The position numbers and the translations under genes are program-made. From positions 1-64,000 of the forward strand of contig JBBHKE010000883.1 in the NCBI GenBank assembly GCA_037447655.1: a stretch of DNA of 64,000 bases. The letters run 5' to 3'. The first letter of the stretch is position 1; every line of letters begins with the position of its first letter. The DNA comes from Zygnema cylindricum. Lineage: Eukaryota > Streptophyta > Zygnematophyceae > Zygnematales > Zygnemataceae. Below, one piece after another: positions 52,201-63,751 of the stretch. A model generated the notes under the pieces. The model saw nothing but the letters and a program-made list of their open reading frames with translations, was not told the origin of the DNA and searched no databases.

Positions 52201-53946
52201 TAAATATTTTACTGAACGTTCATTTACCCTTACTCAGATAGCTCTTAGTATTTGTACACTATTTTGGGGTAGAATGATACTCCGTTTATCTGGTAATTTC
52301 TGGTTAATGTACATTTACTGTAGAATCACAAGACGTAAAGCCGCGTTTAAAGTTCCCCTGTAAGAGATTCAGTAAACAAGTAGTGCATCAGCTTCCTACG
52401 GATTTGACCTGTCACTTGTACATTTGAAAAGACCACTTCTAAATAACAAAAAATGCCTTTATTTTAAACCTAAATTTTGAACAAGGTGAAGGATAAAGAA
52501 AGTGTACCATTTCCATCACAGTCAGAGCAAAGAATACTTTTTCTCTCAACTGCTGGAGATGAGCCTGAGGGAGCCCCATCGCCCTTAGCCTGGATCACAT
52601 TTAAATTAACATCACAAAAAAGTTCAAAAGACAAACATTTAAATTAACATCACAAGAAAAAATAACTCACACATTTCAATTAAGATCACATTTAAATCAA
52701 AAGCTTCGCTAGCAATGTTGACAGCCAGTAGACGGGCACTAGCTACATCACCGCCCATCGCTGTGAGACTTAGTGAATTATTAACAAAAAGATTTTATCA
52801 AATTATGTTTTGCCACGTGGCTTAATATAAGCCACTAAACTAAATAATATTTTTAACACTAATTTATGATTCTGGACAAAAAAAACACTCATCACTATTA
52901 GTTAATAACACCAATTCAGTTGTCACTTTCATTGACCAAAATCACAAAACAGTGTTAATAACACTATTTAACAGTGTACTACAAGTCGCCCCTAAATGAG
53001 AAAAATACATTCTATTCCCACATTTACTAATAACTTCTATAAGCTAACAGCGATAGGCAGTGTGATTTGCTAGATCATATTCTTTAAAAACCAATAAAAA
53101 AATGCCACTTATTTGCTTAAGTTAACTGCAAGAGTCTTAAGTCTACACCATGCCTTTTAAGAATGCGGCTAACAATAAGAAATGTCAGAGGTTTAACCTC
53201 ATATTCAAAGTTAATGAGTTACCTCCTCTCCGTCCCTCCTCCCTCCCTCCCTCCCTCCCTCCCTCCCTCCTCCCTCTCTCTCCCTCCCTCCCTCCCTCTC
53301 TCTCACACACACACTGAATTGAGTTCTAAATAAATACGAGAACATAGTTGGTGAATCTACAGAAGAACGAGCAGATATATGCAAATTTTAAATACTTTAG
53401 TACAGAATAGTGTGAGTAAGCATGTATCACAGGAAACTGACAAACCCTGGTATTGAGACAAAATCAGATCCATATCTTTCCAGTCAATATAATTCTATTC
53501 CACTAATTCCTCGCATTTTATTATCCAAAACCTTTGGTGACTCAATCAAGCAACATTAAATATTTTCCTTATTTTAACAAAATATCTCATTCATTCAACG
53601 TAAAGCAAGAGAAAATCCTGGTAAATTAAGAAATATATGTGGCAAAAATATATGCATGTATCAGCAGAACCATCAATGTCAAAATTGCTACGAATGGCAC
53701 TCTCCACGTAATGATGAAAACTGAAAGAATAATAGAATACGCAAAAAAAGGGCAAGAAAAGGGGCTTAGGTTTTTAGCATTTACCTGACATGAAATAAGC
53801 CTCTGTCTTCTGCTGACTGTTAATGACGTACACCTGCTTCGAAACTCCGGGATAGAGACACGTGTGAAGACTTTATTCGAATGGCTGGAAGCTACCTGAC
53901 TTACGACGGCAGGGGATGCCAGGGATCCTGCAATGGCAGTAGCCAT
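49231..53946 (-). CDS. BSD2: BSD2-type DnaJ zinc-finger protein, plastid Rubisco-assembly chaperone
   Basis: Four minus-strand exons: 53946-53785, 52589-52508, 50520-50424 and 49309-49231. Phases are continuous and the product has 139 residues. Residues 1-54 are rich in Ser, Ala, Val and Arg with almost no acidic residues, typical of a plastid transit peptide. A zinc-binding domain follows with four Cys-pair motifs: CSDCDGNG (75-82), CSQCKGDG (86-93), CWLCRGK (110-116) and CGNCNGAG (121-128). The family-characteristic VNLEDHFQGRFKAG lies between motifs 2 and 3, and GFVGGFLSS is near the end. BSD2 proteins stabilise Rubisco large-subunit intermediates in the chloroplast stroma (family knowledge). 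Introns 1 and 2 carry degenerate A-family MITEs. The gene is divergent from riboflavin synthase. An inactive duplicate of the last exon lies at 40194-40272. Confidence 0.93.
50711..50912. mobile_element. Degenerate A-like MITE (A8) in BSD2 intron 2
   Basis: TACACTGCCCATCACCATTA at the left pairs imperfectly with CTGATAGCGACGGGGAGTG at the right. AT-rich interior. Confidence 0.55.
51664..52011. mobile_element. Degenerate A-like MITE (A9) in BSD2 intron 2
   Basis: TACATTGCCCATAGCTGTTA at the left and CTAATAGCCATGGGCAGTGT at the right, with TA at each end. It is 348 bp. Confidence 0.65.
52748..53062. mobile_element. Degenerate A-like MITE (A10) in BSD2 intron 1
   Basis: CACCGCCCATCGCTGTGAG at the left and AACAGCGATAGGCAGTGTG at the right form an imperfect terminal inverted repeat. 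The interior AACACTATTTAACAGTGTA block is shared with A8 and A9. Confidence 0.6.
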
Positions 53947-54764
53947 GGCTGAAAGCAGTGAGAGAAAGAGAGAGAAAGGAGAGAGCGAGAAAAACAATGT
54001 TGGGGAACCCTTACAAATTTTATTAACACGAAAGGATAACACTTAAAACCTTTTTCGTGTTTTTTGTTTTTTTTTTCTGTGCCCGTCATGTACTTTTTGG
54101 GCTTTTGTATTTTTTCGTACTTTATTTTCTAATCCTCTTTTGACAGATTTATTTTGCACAGTATTCTTTTCAGCTTTTTGCCCGTGCAAGTCCTGGACCG
54201 TACATAAATGTACTGAGTTACAATCTGTATGAAATACTGTGGTAAATTAACTTACGGTAAAATACTCAAACTATCCACCAAAAATTTCACAAGTGTAAGC
54301 TGCCATGTCGGTGATGGGAATCGCTTATCCGGGCTATAAAAATATCTTTTCTACGATATTTTCAAACCTTCTCGTACCTGTGCTGTACGGTATATTAAAT
54401 TATAAAAATTAGAGACTTGCTAGTAGACACCCCAATTTGCCTGGTTGGACAGCCGCAAGAAACTCCGGATGAAAATTGTACACTTCGAAGACAGCATGAA
54501 CCCGTCAAAATATTTGGGTCCCATCCCTGACAGCGCAAACAGCGCCGCAAACAAGTGGGAGGCATTGAGATTTTTATCTAATCGCCACGTGGCATTATAC
54601 TGATGTCAATGTTACAGCGTCTCGCAAAACGTACGCAGCCTACAAAAACGTAAACAATTTGGGACAACCGCCTAGGAAGTCTCAACTGCTTATCCATTTC
54701 ACAATTCCGTACAATACCTGTACTTCTAAAGTGCCTGAAAATTTAAAATCTTTGTCAGAATGTG

Positions 54765-54911
54765 CGAAACTATTACGCTATATGCTGTCTTTCCATACTA
54801 TACGCCTACTATACGGAATAACGATTTTTACCTTTTAAACCTGACCGTCGAGCTTTTTTTGACGAGCGTGGATAGATTCGTATAATATGGTGATACTACA
54901 TATAGCGTTTC
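54765..54911. mobile_element. Fold-back element E2 in the riboflavin synthase 5' region
   Basis: CGAAACTATTACGCTATATG at the left is matched by CATATAGCGTTTCG at the right. The interior carries TACTATACG-type repeats as in E1, E3 and E4. Confidence 0.55.
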
Positions 54912-54914
54912 GAT

Positions 54915-55006
54915 CGTGCTCGCACTTTTGAAGAATCGTGCTCGCACTTTTAAAGAATCGTGCTCGCACTTTCGTGCTCGCACTTTTGAACAATCGTGCT
55001 CGCCTG
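54915..55006. repeat. Short tandem motif, five copies, upstream of riboflavin synthase
   Basis: CGTGCTCGCACTTT-type units start at 54915, 54937, 54959, 54973 and 54995; the last is truncated. The array starts immediately after E2 and ends about 115 bp before the ATG. Confidence 0.9.
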
Positions 55007-55121
55007 TTTGGCTTATTTGCCTTTTTGTTTCCCTTCCATTACACTTCAGTGTTAGAAGAAACCTAAGTCTCAGTAGTCACAGTGATTGCAGAGCTTGCAG
55101 TGAATTAGGGTTAAAAAAATC

Positions 55122-57235
55122 ATGGAAGCTTTAGGGTTGCAGCAGTGTTTGCCGGCAAGCAATGTAGGCAGAGAATCTGAGGCTACGAGTGGAGGTGTCT
55201 CCAGTCTACATAGGCACGTGATAAAAGGTGAGAGTATTGACAGTATTTTAGGGATTCAATATATTGCTTGTTGATATTTGGAATAAATGGAGAGTTAAGC
55301 GCTGGTGCAGAAGGCTTTTATGAGTTACTTAGCTGCCTTTTTGGTCAAACAATGGTTTTTTATTTGGATTGTAGGAGGATGGCTTTGAATTTGAGAATTT
55401 TTTTGATGATGACTTCAACTGATGTGATTTTCTGCATTGTTGTCTTGTATTAGTTAACATAGAGCGTTAGAAGTAGGGCCACTGTGTGTGCTTTATTTGA
55501 TAATAAATGAAGAAAAGCGCTTGTAGTAACCAAAAATTTGGTTTCATAAGCTAGACCATGGTTAATTCCAGTGCAATTTTACTATTGTATGAGTAAACTG
55601 CAATATTGTTGTTGTAATACTATTAACACCATAAATTCCTGTTAGATATTGCTGAACATGGCAAGTTTTCGTGTTTACTGTTGCTGACTTTTGTTTTAAT
55701 ACCACTTAGTTTTTTATCACTCATAATAGAGGGAGACAGAAGTTTGGATTCCTATATATATATATATATTTGTAACAGTAACTTGTGCTGATATTGAAGG
55801 TATACGGCGGATAATTTTGTCTTTTTTTAACAGGTGCCAATGGCAGGGGTCGTGTATCCGCTCAAGTAGGTCAAAAGTGAGTATTTTCTGGACTAGATTG
55901 TTTTGTATAGAAGCAGACGAAACAAAAATGTTGAAAAGCTCGACAGATTGAGCTTGCAATCTCATCAAAACACTTGCTTGTTTCTTTGTCTAATTGAAGC
56001 CAATCTTTTTTCTTTCTTCTGGATGTTGTACTATTAGTTTTCATTAAGAGAAATGTGATAAGAAAAGCCAAGTTTTCTAAATATCAGTTTATAACTACAT
56101 GTTTCTTTGGCTGTTTCCATCATTAAAAGGAGGTAAATGGAACTGAAAATTGTTATTTCTCATGTTCAAACAGGCCTTTTGTGATCAATTTTCTTTGCTG
56201 TTTGTCTTAATCAAATGCAGATTAACAAAACAAGGTACTAGCTTTTTTACCACCAGATTTTTGTCTCAAAGACTTGTCTCGAGAAGATCACCGAACAAGC
56301 TGGAGAAAGGTGTCAATCATTTGAGAAAGAGAGGTGTTTGTTCACAGGTCTCCTCTTCTCTCCTCTCTGCTCCCTCTCCCTCCCTTCCCCCCCTCCCCCC
56401 CTCCCCTCACTCGCTCCCTTCTCCTCTTCCTCTCCCTCTCCCTCGTCTCCCTCCCTCTCCCTCTTCCCCTCCTATTGTTCCTTTTGGGTAAGGTTTTTTT
56501 TTTGTTTTGTTTTTTGGAGGCTCGTAATATAGCCAAAACCCTCTCCAGGTAAAATAGAAAATGGAGAGAGTAGTTCTAATTCTATTTTAAGCAAAAAGCG
56601 GAGAGAGAGATTCTAATTCTATGTTTAACAGAAAATGAAGAGAGGAATGCTACTTCTATATCAATCAGAAAACGGAGAGAGAAATAGTAATTCTAGACTA
56701 AAAGAAAACGGAGAAAAAATATTAATTCTATACTAAACAGAAAATGGTGTGAGAAATACTAATTCGCATATGTAGGAACCGTGATGTGATACGCCAACTA
56801 TTTTGTGTTTGCAAAGAAAATGGTTTTGCTGTTTGAATGAACGTTACATGTTTCCTGGAACTAGATGGAGAGTTTTAGGATCTTTCTAATCAGTTTTGTG
56901 AAAAGCTGTATTTGGCTAGAAAAATAGAGCTTCCTCCCTTCCCCCCTCCCTCCTTCCTCCCTAGGAGGCGATCTATAGGACGTGAGTATTGGCAAGATTT
57001 CAAGGATTTGTAATGCTGACTGAAACATTGTTAGATGGACAACATTTAAAAACGCGGATATACTATGTGTGGTTCACTTGCTGTCCTGTGATTTCTATGA
57101 CCATCATGTAAAGTTAACAGAATCTGCTTTTTTTTTCTTTGCATGCATTATTCTGGCATTTGGTGTAGAATTACAGATTACTGTTGGCAACGGACTTCCC
57201 TCATTTGCTTAGATAAAATAATATGAATATTTATC

Positions 57236-57282
<47 letters not shown>

Positions 57283-60200
57283 AGAAAAATGAAATACAAA
57301 AGAAAACGAAAAAGTAGATAAAATTTTACGAATATTGCTTAAGCAGCAGAAACTTGTGGTGATGCAGGAATAGTGGAGGAGATGGGAAAAGTGCAAAAAC
57401 TGGAAGAGGTTGATGGCTCAGTGGAGCTCACAGTGGAAGCTTCTTTAGTTGTGGAGGATGCAAAAGTATGTCCCTTGTTTCCATTTCTCTGTTTATATGT
57501 TTCTTGTTTCATTTCTTCGTTCACGCAAAAAAATGTCCATGTTGCTATTTCTCTGTTTATGTGAAAGTATGTCCCTTGTTTACATTTCTTTGTTTATATC
57601 GGAAGTAGAATGTACAAAGATGATCTTGTTAACATCATCAAAGTTTGAGTTGTTACCTCCGTGTGCATGGGTGAAGTTGTTTTTGAGTATAACAAAGTAT
57701 TTTTTAGACTGGGTCATAGTGGAAGTCAAGGTTTTTGAAAAGACTCAGTTCATGCATGGAATTGAAAAAGTGTAATGATGATATCGAACACCCAACAATA
57801 TGTTTGTCATATTTACATTAGGCCATCTGCCTTAATTAAAGACGAATTATACTTAAAAGTCAGTGCTGTGTGTCCGTGTGATGATCTAAATTTGCTTTCA
57901 AGGCTGATTGTCTGTCTGGAGGCTTACCTTTTCTGTGGTAATTTTGGGACTTACTGCAGCTTGGGGACAGTATCGCAGTGAATGGCACTTGTCTCACAGT
58001 GACGTCTTTTGATGCTAACTCCTTCGTTGTTGGTAAGCCCCCAGTATTATTACTCTTATTCTATTATTATTTATGTTTTTTAATGGCGTATGCTGACTTT
58101 GAGTTTTTTTTTCCTTTGCCCCGTAGATTTGTGCAGATATTAGCCCTTTACCATCAAAATTTTTAGAAATCGCTAATACAGTGAATCTTATTATGACTGG
58201 GTTTCTAGGGATGAATTACTTTTTGTCCATGCAGATCCATGGAAGCGCTAGGTGATACTTAAAATCCTGAATTTTGCAGTCAAATGGGTTGTAGAGATAA
58301 TGACACTTATTCACCCGCGGATTATTTTTGGGCCCAAAATCATGTAGGTAGTGTTGAATAGTAAAGCGGGCAGCATGCCACCATATCACCCAAACCCTGT
58401 ATCAGTATTACTGATTCTAATTCCTCAGTATTACCAATAATTTGTTTCTCTAATTTTTATAAGCAGTGCAGCTTTCATCTATATCGTGATAACACTACAC
58501 CGCCAATCGCTATTAGCGTAATGTATACTAATTCCAACCCGCTTTTTTTTTTCAAATTCTCAAATAGCATAACTTATTCTGTTTTTTTCTTTACGCCATT
58601 TGGGGTTTTTTTCCAAGTACCGTACAAAACGAAAGTACGTTGTCTTTTAAATAGTGTGGTGTACGGTCAGTGTCAGACTGTACAAAATCGTACCTTTTTA
58701 AGTGAAAAAGTATAATTAATGAGTTTTAGTAACCGCGGACGCATGAGAATATGCGCTCTAAAAAGGGGATGAAATCGGGCTGTCAAATATCACGTTCGCA
58801 CATATTCGTCCAACAACCACGTTTCGACTGTGTGAACGTACGATTTGTGTACGATTTGTCAGATTTTGTACAGGTGCCTATATTAGTGTAAGCATGTTTG
58901 CGACCGACATATATTTTTTTCAAAGACCCAAATTAGCATTAGTAAACAATTAGAATGTATGTTTTTTTTGAAAATTTTCAAATTCCTAATTAGCGTAAAT
59001 CACTGTAATTATTCCTATACGCTAAAGAAACCTGTACGCTAATAGCGATTGGCGGTGTAGCTCGGTGCCGGTTTTTTTGGTCCCTGATCATAAAATAGCG
59101 CTAAAAATACTAATCGTTTTTTTCTTAATGCTAATTTGGTAAGCGGTTGAAAATCGTCAATGTTGCATGGACCTCAATCAAAATTAATAGCACTAAAATA
59201 AACCCCACAACTGTATGTCTTAAATCTTTTAGCGATTCACTGTGTAGTGTTGAATAGTGAAGCGGACAGCATGCTTCCTAAATCAGTTGACGCCAATCCT
59301 CACAGTAACACAAATAATTACTCTATTGTCTGCTATATTAACGACAAACAGTATACCTTTCTTTTAGCACATTATATTGGAGTGACAGATGGCAGTCATC
59401 GGGTCTTTGGACTGACAGGTAGGTGAAGGACAACACGGGGGGCAGGCTTGTCGCCAGAAACACTAAGGAAAACATCATTGGGTGAGGTCAAAGCCGGTTC
59501 ATCTGTCAACTTGGAGCGGTCGTTAAAGCCCGACAGTCGAATGGGAGGCCATTTTGTGCAGGTATGTTTTGCTGTCTGGTAGAAGATGGGGAGAGAATGG
59601 CCAATAAAAAGTAACTTTTTGGTTTTTTCTGGTCTTTGAATGTTTGTATGCTTTTTGTATGCTCTTTTTTTTTGTTTTTGTGTACGTGGGCTCTCTTTGA
59701 TGGTATTCTGTCTTCGTATCAGGGACATGTGGACGGTACGGGAAAAATTGCGTCTTTTCGGGAAGAAGGTGATTCTCTTTGGGTTGAGGTTGAGACGAGC
59801 CCGGATCTTCTCCGATACATTGTTCCAAAGGTCGGCCTCTGCCGCCTTTCGTTTCATTATTCGTTTATATGATCACCTGAGTACGTAGTTTGTGAACTTA
59901 CAAACAAATGGGAAAAAACACACGAAAATGAGGCAAAGTGTAGCAGGATGACTACACAATTTTTACCCTATAGGAAATGTATGAGTCGATCAAAGAGGAT
60001 TGAGTTTACTTGTTATTTTCAATGCGATTTTTCTTTCTTCTATTTTTCTCTGACTTATTTCAAGATGTTGCTGAACACATCAGGTTTATTTTGGTCTCCA
60101 TATGTTGGGTGGGTGGAGAACAGGGCTATATCGCAGTTGATGGAACTAGTCTGACAGTCGTCGACGTCTTTTTGGAGGTATTCATTCTCCCTTTATTTAG

Positions 60201-61656
60201 ACTCTTGTTGCCTCAATAGTCATTATAAAACTGTTTTCTTTATTCATTTCGTTTTTGTTTTGCGTTTGCGGACATTCTACCCTTTTGTTGTAAAGATGGA
60301 TCCTTCTTACTTTTCCTTTTGCGGAAGCTTTCCCTGATTTTGATCCTTCCTCGGTGCTGTTTAAATGTTGAAAAAGAGGTGGTTTCTTTTCCATTATTGT
60401 CGAGCTCTTTCTATTCATGTCTGTTTTATCCATAGTTTTAACGTGTGTAAAGGTACAGCGATACTATATGTGGTTATTCCATACTATACACATGCTATGA
60501 GCGAAAAACCTGCATAATAAACACATAATACGGCATAATAGTGTAATATAGCATTTCCACTCTTTTTCACACTTTTTGAACTATGATTTTATCATTTATT
60601 CATCTAATTGCCTCATTTTGCTTCTTTCTCTTTCCTTCTTTTCTGTACCTAATTGAGAATTCCAAATTGAGAAGTCCAGAACATGCTACTGACAGTTTTT
60701 TTCTTTGTTTTGTGTATTTTTTAAGAAAAATACTTTCACATTTATGCTTGTGGCCTACACACAACAAAAGATTGTGGTGCCCCTAAAGAAACCTGGAGAT
60801 AAAGTCAACCTAGGTTCGTGACAAACTCTTCTTTGTACTTTGTAATTGTTTCTAGTTGTACTTTCTCACTTTCTCACTCTCTTTCTTTTTTATTTTTTTA
60901 TTTGTGTTCTTACTTTCTTCATTACTCCCTTTTCCTTCCTCCTTTCTTTTTTACTTTTCCTTCCTCCTTTCTTTTTTACTTTTCCTTCCTCCTTTCTTTT
61001 TTACTTTCTCAATTTCTTTCTGTCTTTCTTTTTAACTTTTTTACTGCCTTGGTTTCTCAAGGTGTATTATATTCATTTGCATTAAAATGGAAATGTAGAC
61101 AGTTAACGTAGTTATTGGTCATTGTTTTAACAGGGAGGCTGATTAGCAACAATTACTTCTAATAAACCTCAGTAACAAGTCAGTTATACATTTCGTTAAT
61201 AAAAAGCCATTAAAGTTCAGTAATAAATTTCTTGTACCCAAATACTCGATCACAGAGGGCATCAGTAAAAGTGGTCATTCACTTGATTTTCACTTCTCCT
61301 GAGTTTCTGGTGTTTGTTATATGTACTGTACAGTCTGAATGCAAATGGTTAAGAGTTATTACCATTAAACAAGTACATTACATTATAAACTTTAAATTGT
61401 ACATTATTACACACATAAAATCGTGTTCTATTTTGTACGTTACCGAAGGGGATTTTGATTCTTGGAACTGTGTTTCATACATTATCAATGCACATTCAAT
61501 AGTGTGGTGTTTGTGGTTTTTGTTTTGTACTTTACAGAAGTGGATATTGTGGGAAAGTACGTTGAGCGAATGATGCAAGGGTATCGAATTCGAGCATTTC
61601 AGGAAGAGGAGGCCACAAGAGTAGCCAAAGCCGGGGATTGGGGAAGTCTTCAATAG
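55122..61656 (+). CDS. Riboflavin synthase (lumazine-binding, plastid type)
   Basis: Ten exons: 55122-55227, 55834-55865, 56257-56347, 57368-57465, 57960-58032, 59446-59561, 59723-59830, 60124-60177, 60726-60813 and 61538-61656. All phases close, giving 294 residues. It converts two 6,7-dimethyl-8-ribityllumazine molecules into riboflavin and a pyrimidine (last step of vitamin B2 synthesis). The catalytic part starts CLFTGIVEEMG (73-83). The first lumazine-binding repeat has [14 protein letters not shown] (110-123), [12 protein letters not shown] and [20 protein letters not shown] (165-177) opens the second. [15 protein letters not shown] and [19 protein letters not shown] follow. Residues 1-72 would hold a transit peptide. 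The exon 2 to 3 join is the least secure: other splice sites there give different frames, and only the sites listed keep the frame into FTGIVEE. Intron 5 contains MITE A5. Expected in plastids by family precedent. Confidence 0.95.
57238..57281. repeat. (TC)n microsatellite in riboflavin synthase intron 3
   Basis: About 22 uninterrupted CT units, about 85 bp before exon 4. A second long pyrimidine tract (56348-56475) begins directly at the intron 3 donor. Confidence 0.97.
58496..59059. mobile_element. Family A MITE (A5) in riboflavin synthase intron 5
   Basis: TACACCGCCAATCGCTATTA at the left and its inverse TAATAGCGATTGGCGGTGTA at the right. It is 564 bp and very similar to A4 throughout. 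Confidence 0.9.
60462..60558. mobile_element. Fold-back element E3 in riboflavin synthase intron 8
   Basis: GCGATACTATATGTGG at the left is related to the inverted AATATAGCATTTCC at the right. TACTATACACATGC and CATAATACGGCATAATA blocks lie between. Confidence 0.45.
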
Positions 61657-62260
61657 CACAAAAAAACTCTTGAAAACCCTAAGAAACCACAGACAAACCC
61701 TAGAAAATCATACTGGGAAGCGAGGTTCAAAAACATGGGAGAGTTTTGGATTACGGTCTCCTTGATGTCCATTAATTAGTTTGGCCAATAACATGAAAGT
61801 TTGTTGAGAAATGAGTTACACCAAGGGATTCTTCCTTACTCGTTCAAGGAGAGTCTTTTGTATCCAAAAAAAGGTATCGGAAATGAGTTCCTTTTTCCAG
61901 TGATTAATTTGGCAAGTAACATAAAATTTATGGGTGTGTTTGTTGGGAAATGAGTGAGTGAATTCATGCGATAAGCATGTCATGTCACCTCAATTTAAAT
62001 TTGAATAGTGATACTTATTTCAATCTAACATTTAATAATGTTAATTATAATAAAAAAAGAATATAATAATTTATGTTATAATGTAATGTGAAAACATTGT
62101 CTTACACTCATAATAGCATAATATTATAATACTAATGTTATAATATAAAAGTAATAGTAATATAATCTGATTCTGCTTTTCACAAGTTGTGGAACAACAA
62201 AAAGATTTTAATTGTTTTGCCATCACTTGTTAGATTCTAACAAACATTCTGTTTAGGTAC
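61657..62260. other. 3' flank of riboflavin synthase, no gene
   Basis: AT-rich DNA with ATAATA-rich runs at 62030-62165 and no supported coding sequence. Confidence 0.5.
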
Positions 62261-62346
62261 TACACCGCCAATCGCTATTAGCGTTGTGTACGCTAATCCC
62301 GTCCCGCTTTTTTTTTGTTTTATTCTCAAATAGCGTAGTTTATTCT
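62261..62346. mobile_element. Truncated family A MITE (A6), left end only
   Basis: It begins TACACCGCCAATCGCTATTA and follows A4/A5 for about 85 bp, then switches abruptly to Copia sequence. The right half is missing. Confidence 0.75.
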
Positions 62347-62571
62347 AAACCGAGCGTCAGCCACTTACGAATATTCGGTAGTGTTGCGTGGATCAAGGAT
62401 CTTACGCCCGCTGGAAAATGGAGCAGCCGTGCAAAACTCGGCTACATGGTCGGATATTCGAACGAATCAAAGGCATACCGAATTTGGCTAATCCAGGAAC
62501 GCCAAGTTACACTCAGCCGCGTTGTCACATTCGATGAAACTCCCGCTTGTAGTACTGTGACTACTAAATAG
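62347..62571 (+). pseudogene. Copia polyprotein fragment (post-integrase region)
   Basis: The open frame encodes VSHLRIFGSVAWIKDL, KWSSRAKLGYMVGYS, KAYRIWLI and VTLSRVVTFDE. This is the conserved block between the integrase core and RT of Ty1/Copia polyproteins (LR.FG..A......K...R...G..VGY). It ends at a TAG shortly after, with no RT following. The frame is intact over about 75 codons. Confidence 0.85.
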
Positions 62572-63391
62572 ATTCTACCTCTCAAATCTTGTCCTGTATG
62601 ATTATGAATAGGTTTTATTAAAAGTTGAATTGTTCTACTCATGGCAGCGTTGTCTACGGGCAAAATATACTTTGCTTATCCTGTTATTAACCAACAATAA
62701 TTAAAGTGCTGAAGCGGCATCTAAAGGTCAAGCTTTAAGCTGGGTTCTTTACCCTTTTTTCATCGCTGTCTGTATTACCGCTCTTATTCTCGAGGGCTGC
62801 TTATTTAATATTTATATGACATGTTTTTTAAGACGAGACAAGTATACACCGTTTGTATTCCATTTTAATAATGTGAACGAGAAAAGTATTTGGTGTCCTA
62901 AGAGATATGTTCCATGGTGGCCTTTGAGCTAAGAAAACACACTAAACTTAAGGATGATTGGAGTTAACGTTTTGACTGCACTAAAGAGTAAACGATAGAA
63001 CGGTCTCATTCGCAGTTCTTCCACATCCTAAAATGAAAACTCATTGAGTCCAGGAAGCACACAATGCTCAGATATAACTGCGTGTACTATGAGTATTCCC
63101 AGCAAGTTAAGGGATTCAAAAATGGTCAACGAAATGGTTCATCAATCATCATAAACGTTAGCAGGTACATAGTTTCTATAGCCAGACCAGGTACATAGTT
63201 TCTATAGCCAGATTATACAATTGCGAGCAATTTATATCTAAAATGTTTGATGCCATGATTCTCACAACATATATTCTTTTACTCATAACAGTGATCATGA
63301 CACGATGTCTTATGGGATAAAATAACGAGTCTTATAGTCAACATTGCTCACGAGTCTGAAAGGGATTCTTGTAAACGGACTTCTATGGAGG
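62572..63391. other. No gene seen
   Basis: AT-rich non-coding DNA. A small tandem repeat (CCAGGTACATAGTTTCTATA type, two copies) lies near 63162-63212. Confidence 0.5.
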
Positions 63392-63583
63392 TACACCGTG
63401 ACTCGCTATTAACGTGAAGAAATTATTTATAAGTGTTAATAAGTCCCCTGGCCTAAATGACATGAGGCCTTGAACAACGTAAAGCAATAGCTTTAAGAAT
63501 TATCAACGTAATTTTATGGTCAGAGGAAAAAAAACCTCGTGACCGAGTTAGAATTATAGATGCTAATAGCAATTCACGTTGTA
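63392..63583. mobile_element. Degenerate family A MITE (A7)
   Basis: TACACCGTGACTCGCTATTA at the left and CTAATAGCAATTCACGTTGTA inverted at the right. It is 192 bp, an A2-like short form. Confidence 0.7.
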
Positions 63584-63659
63584 GTTCACCTGGGACTTTC
63601 AATATCACACATTCTTGAGCCATTACAAGAGCTCATAGTTCAAATACACGAAAAAGGTT

Positions 63660-63751
63660 GGAAATGCTATATGTGGTGTTTCAGTACTATACGCATCTTA
63701 TACTCGGAAAGACCATATAATACACGTACATTACTGTTTCACCACATATAG
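63660..63751. mobile_element. Fold-back element E4
   Basis: GGAAATGCTATATGTGGTG at the left is almost perfectly inverted at the right (CACCACATATAGCGTTTCC). The element is about 92 bp and the best-preserved E copy. Confidence 0.8.

Larger units (their letters stand above)
53947..55121. promoter_or_regulatory. Divergent intergenic region between BSD2 and riboflavin synthase
   Basis: This 1.18-kb gap must contain the BSD2 5' region (with a CT-rich leader on its sense strand at about 53955-53990) and the riboflavin synthase promoter. It holds a fold-back element (E2) and a tandem repeat close to the riboflavin synthase start. Confidence 0.45.
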
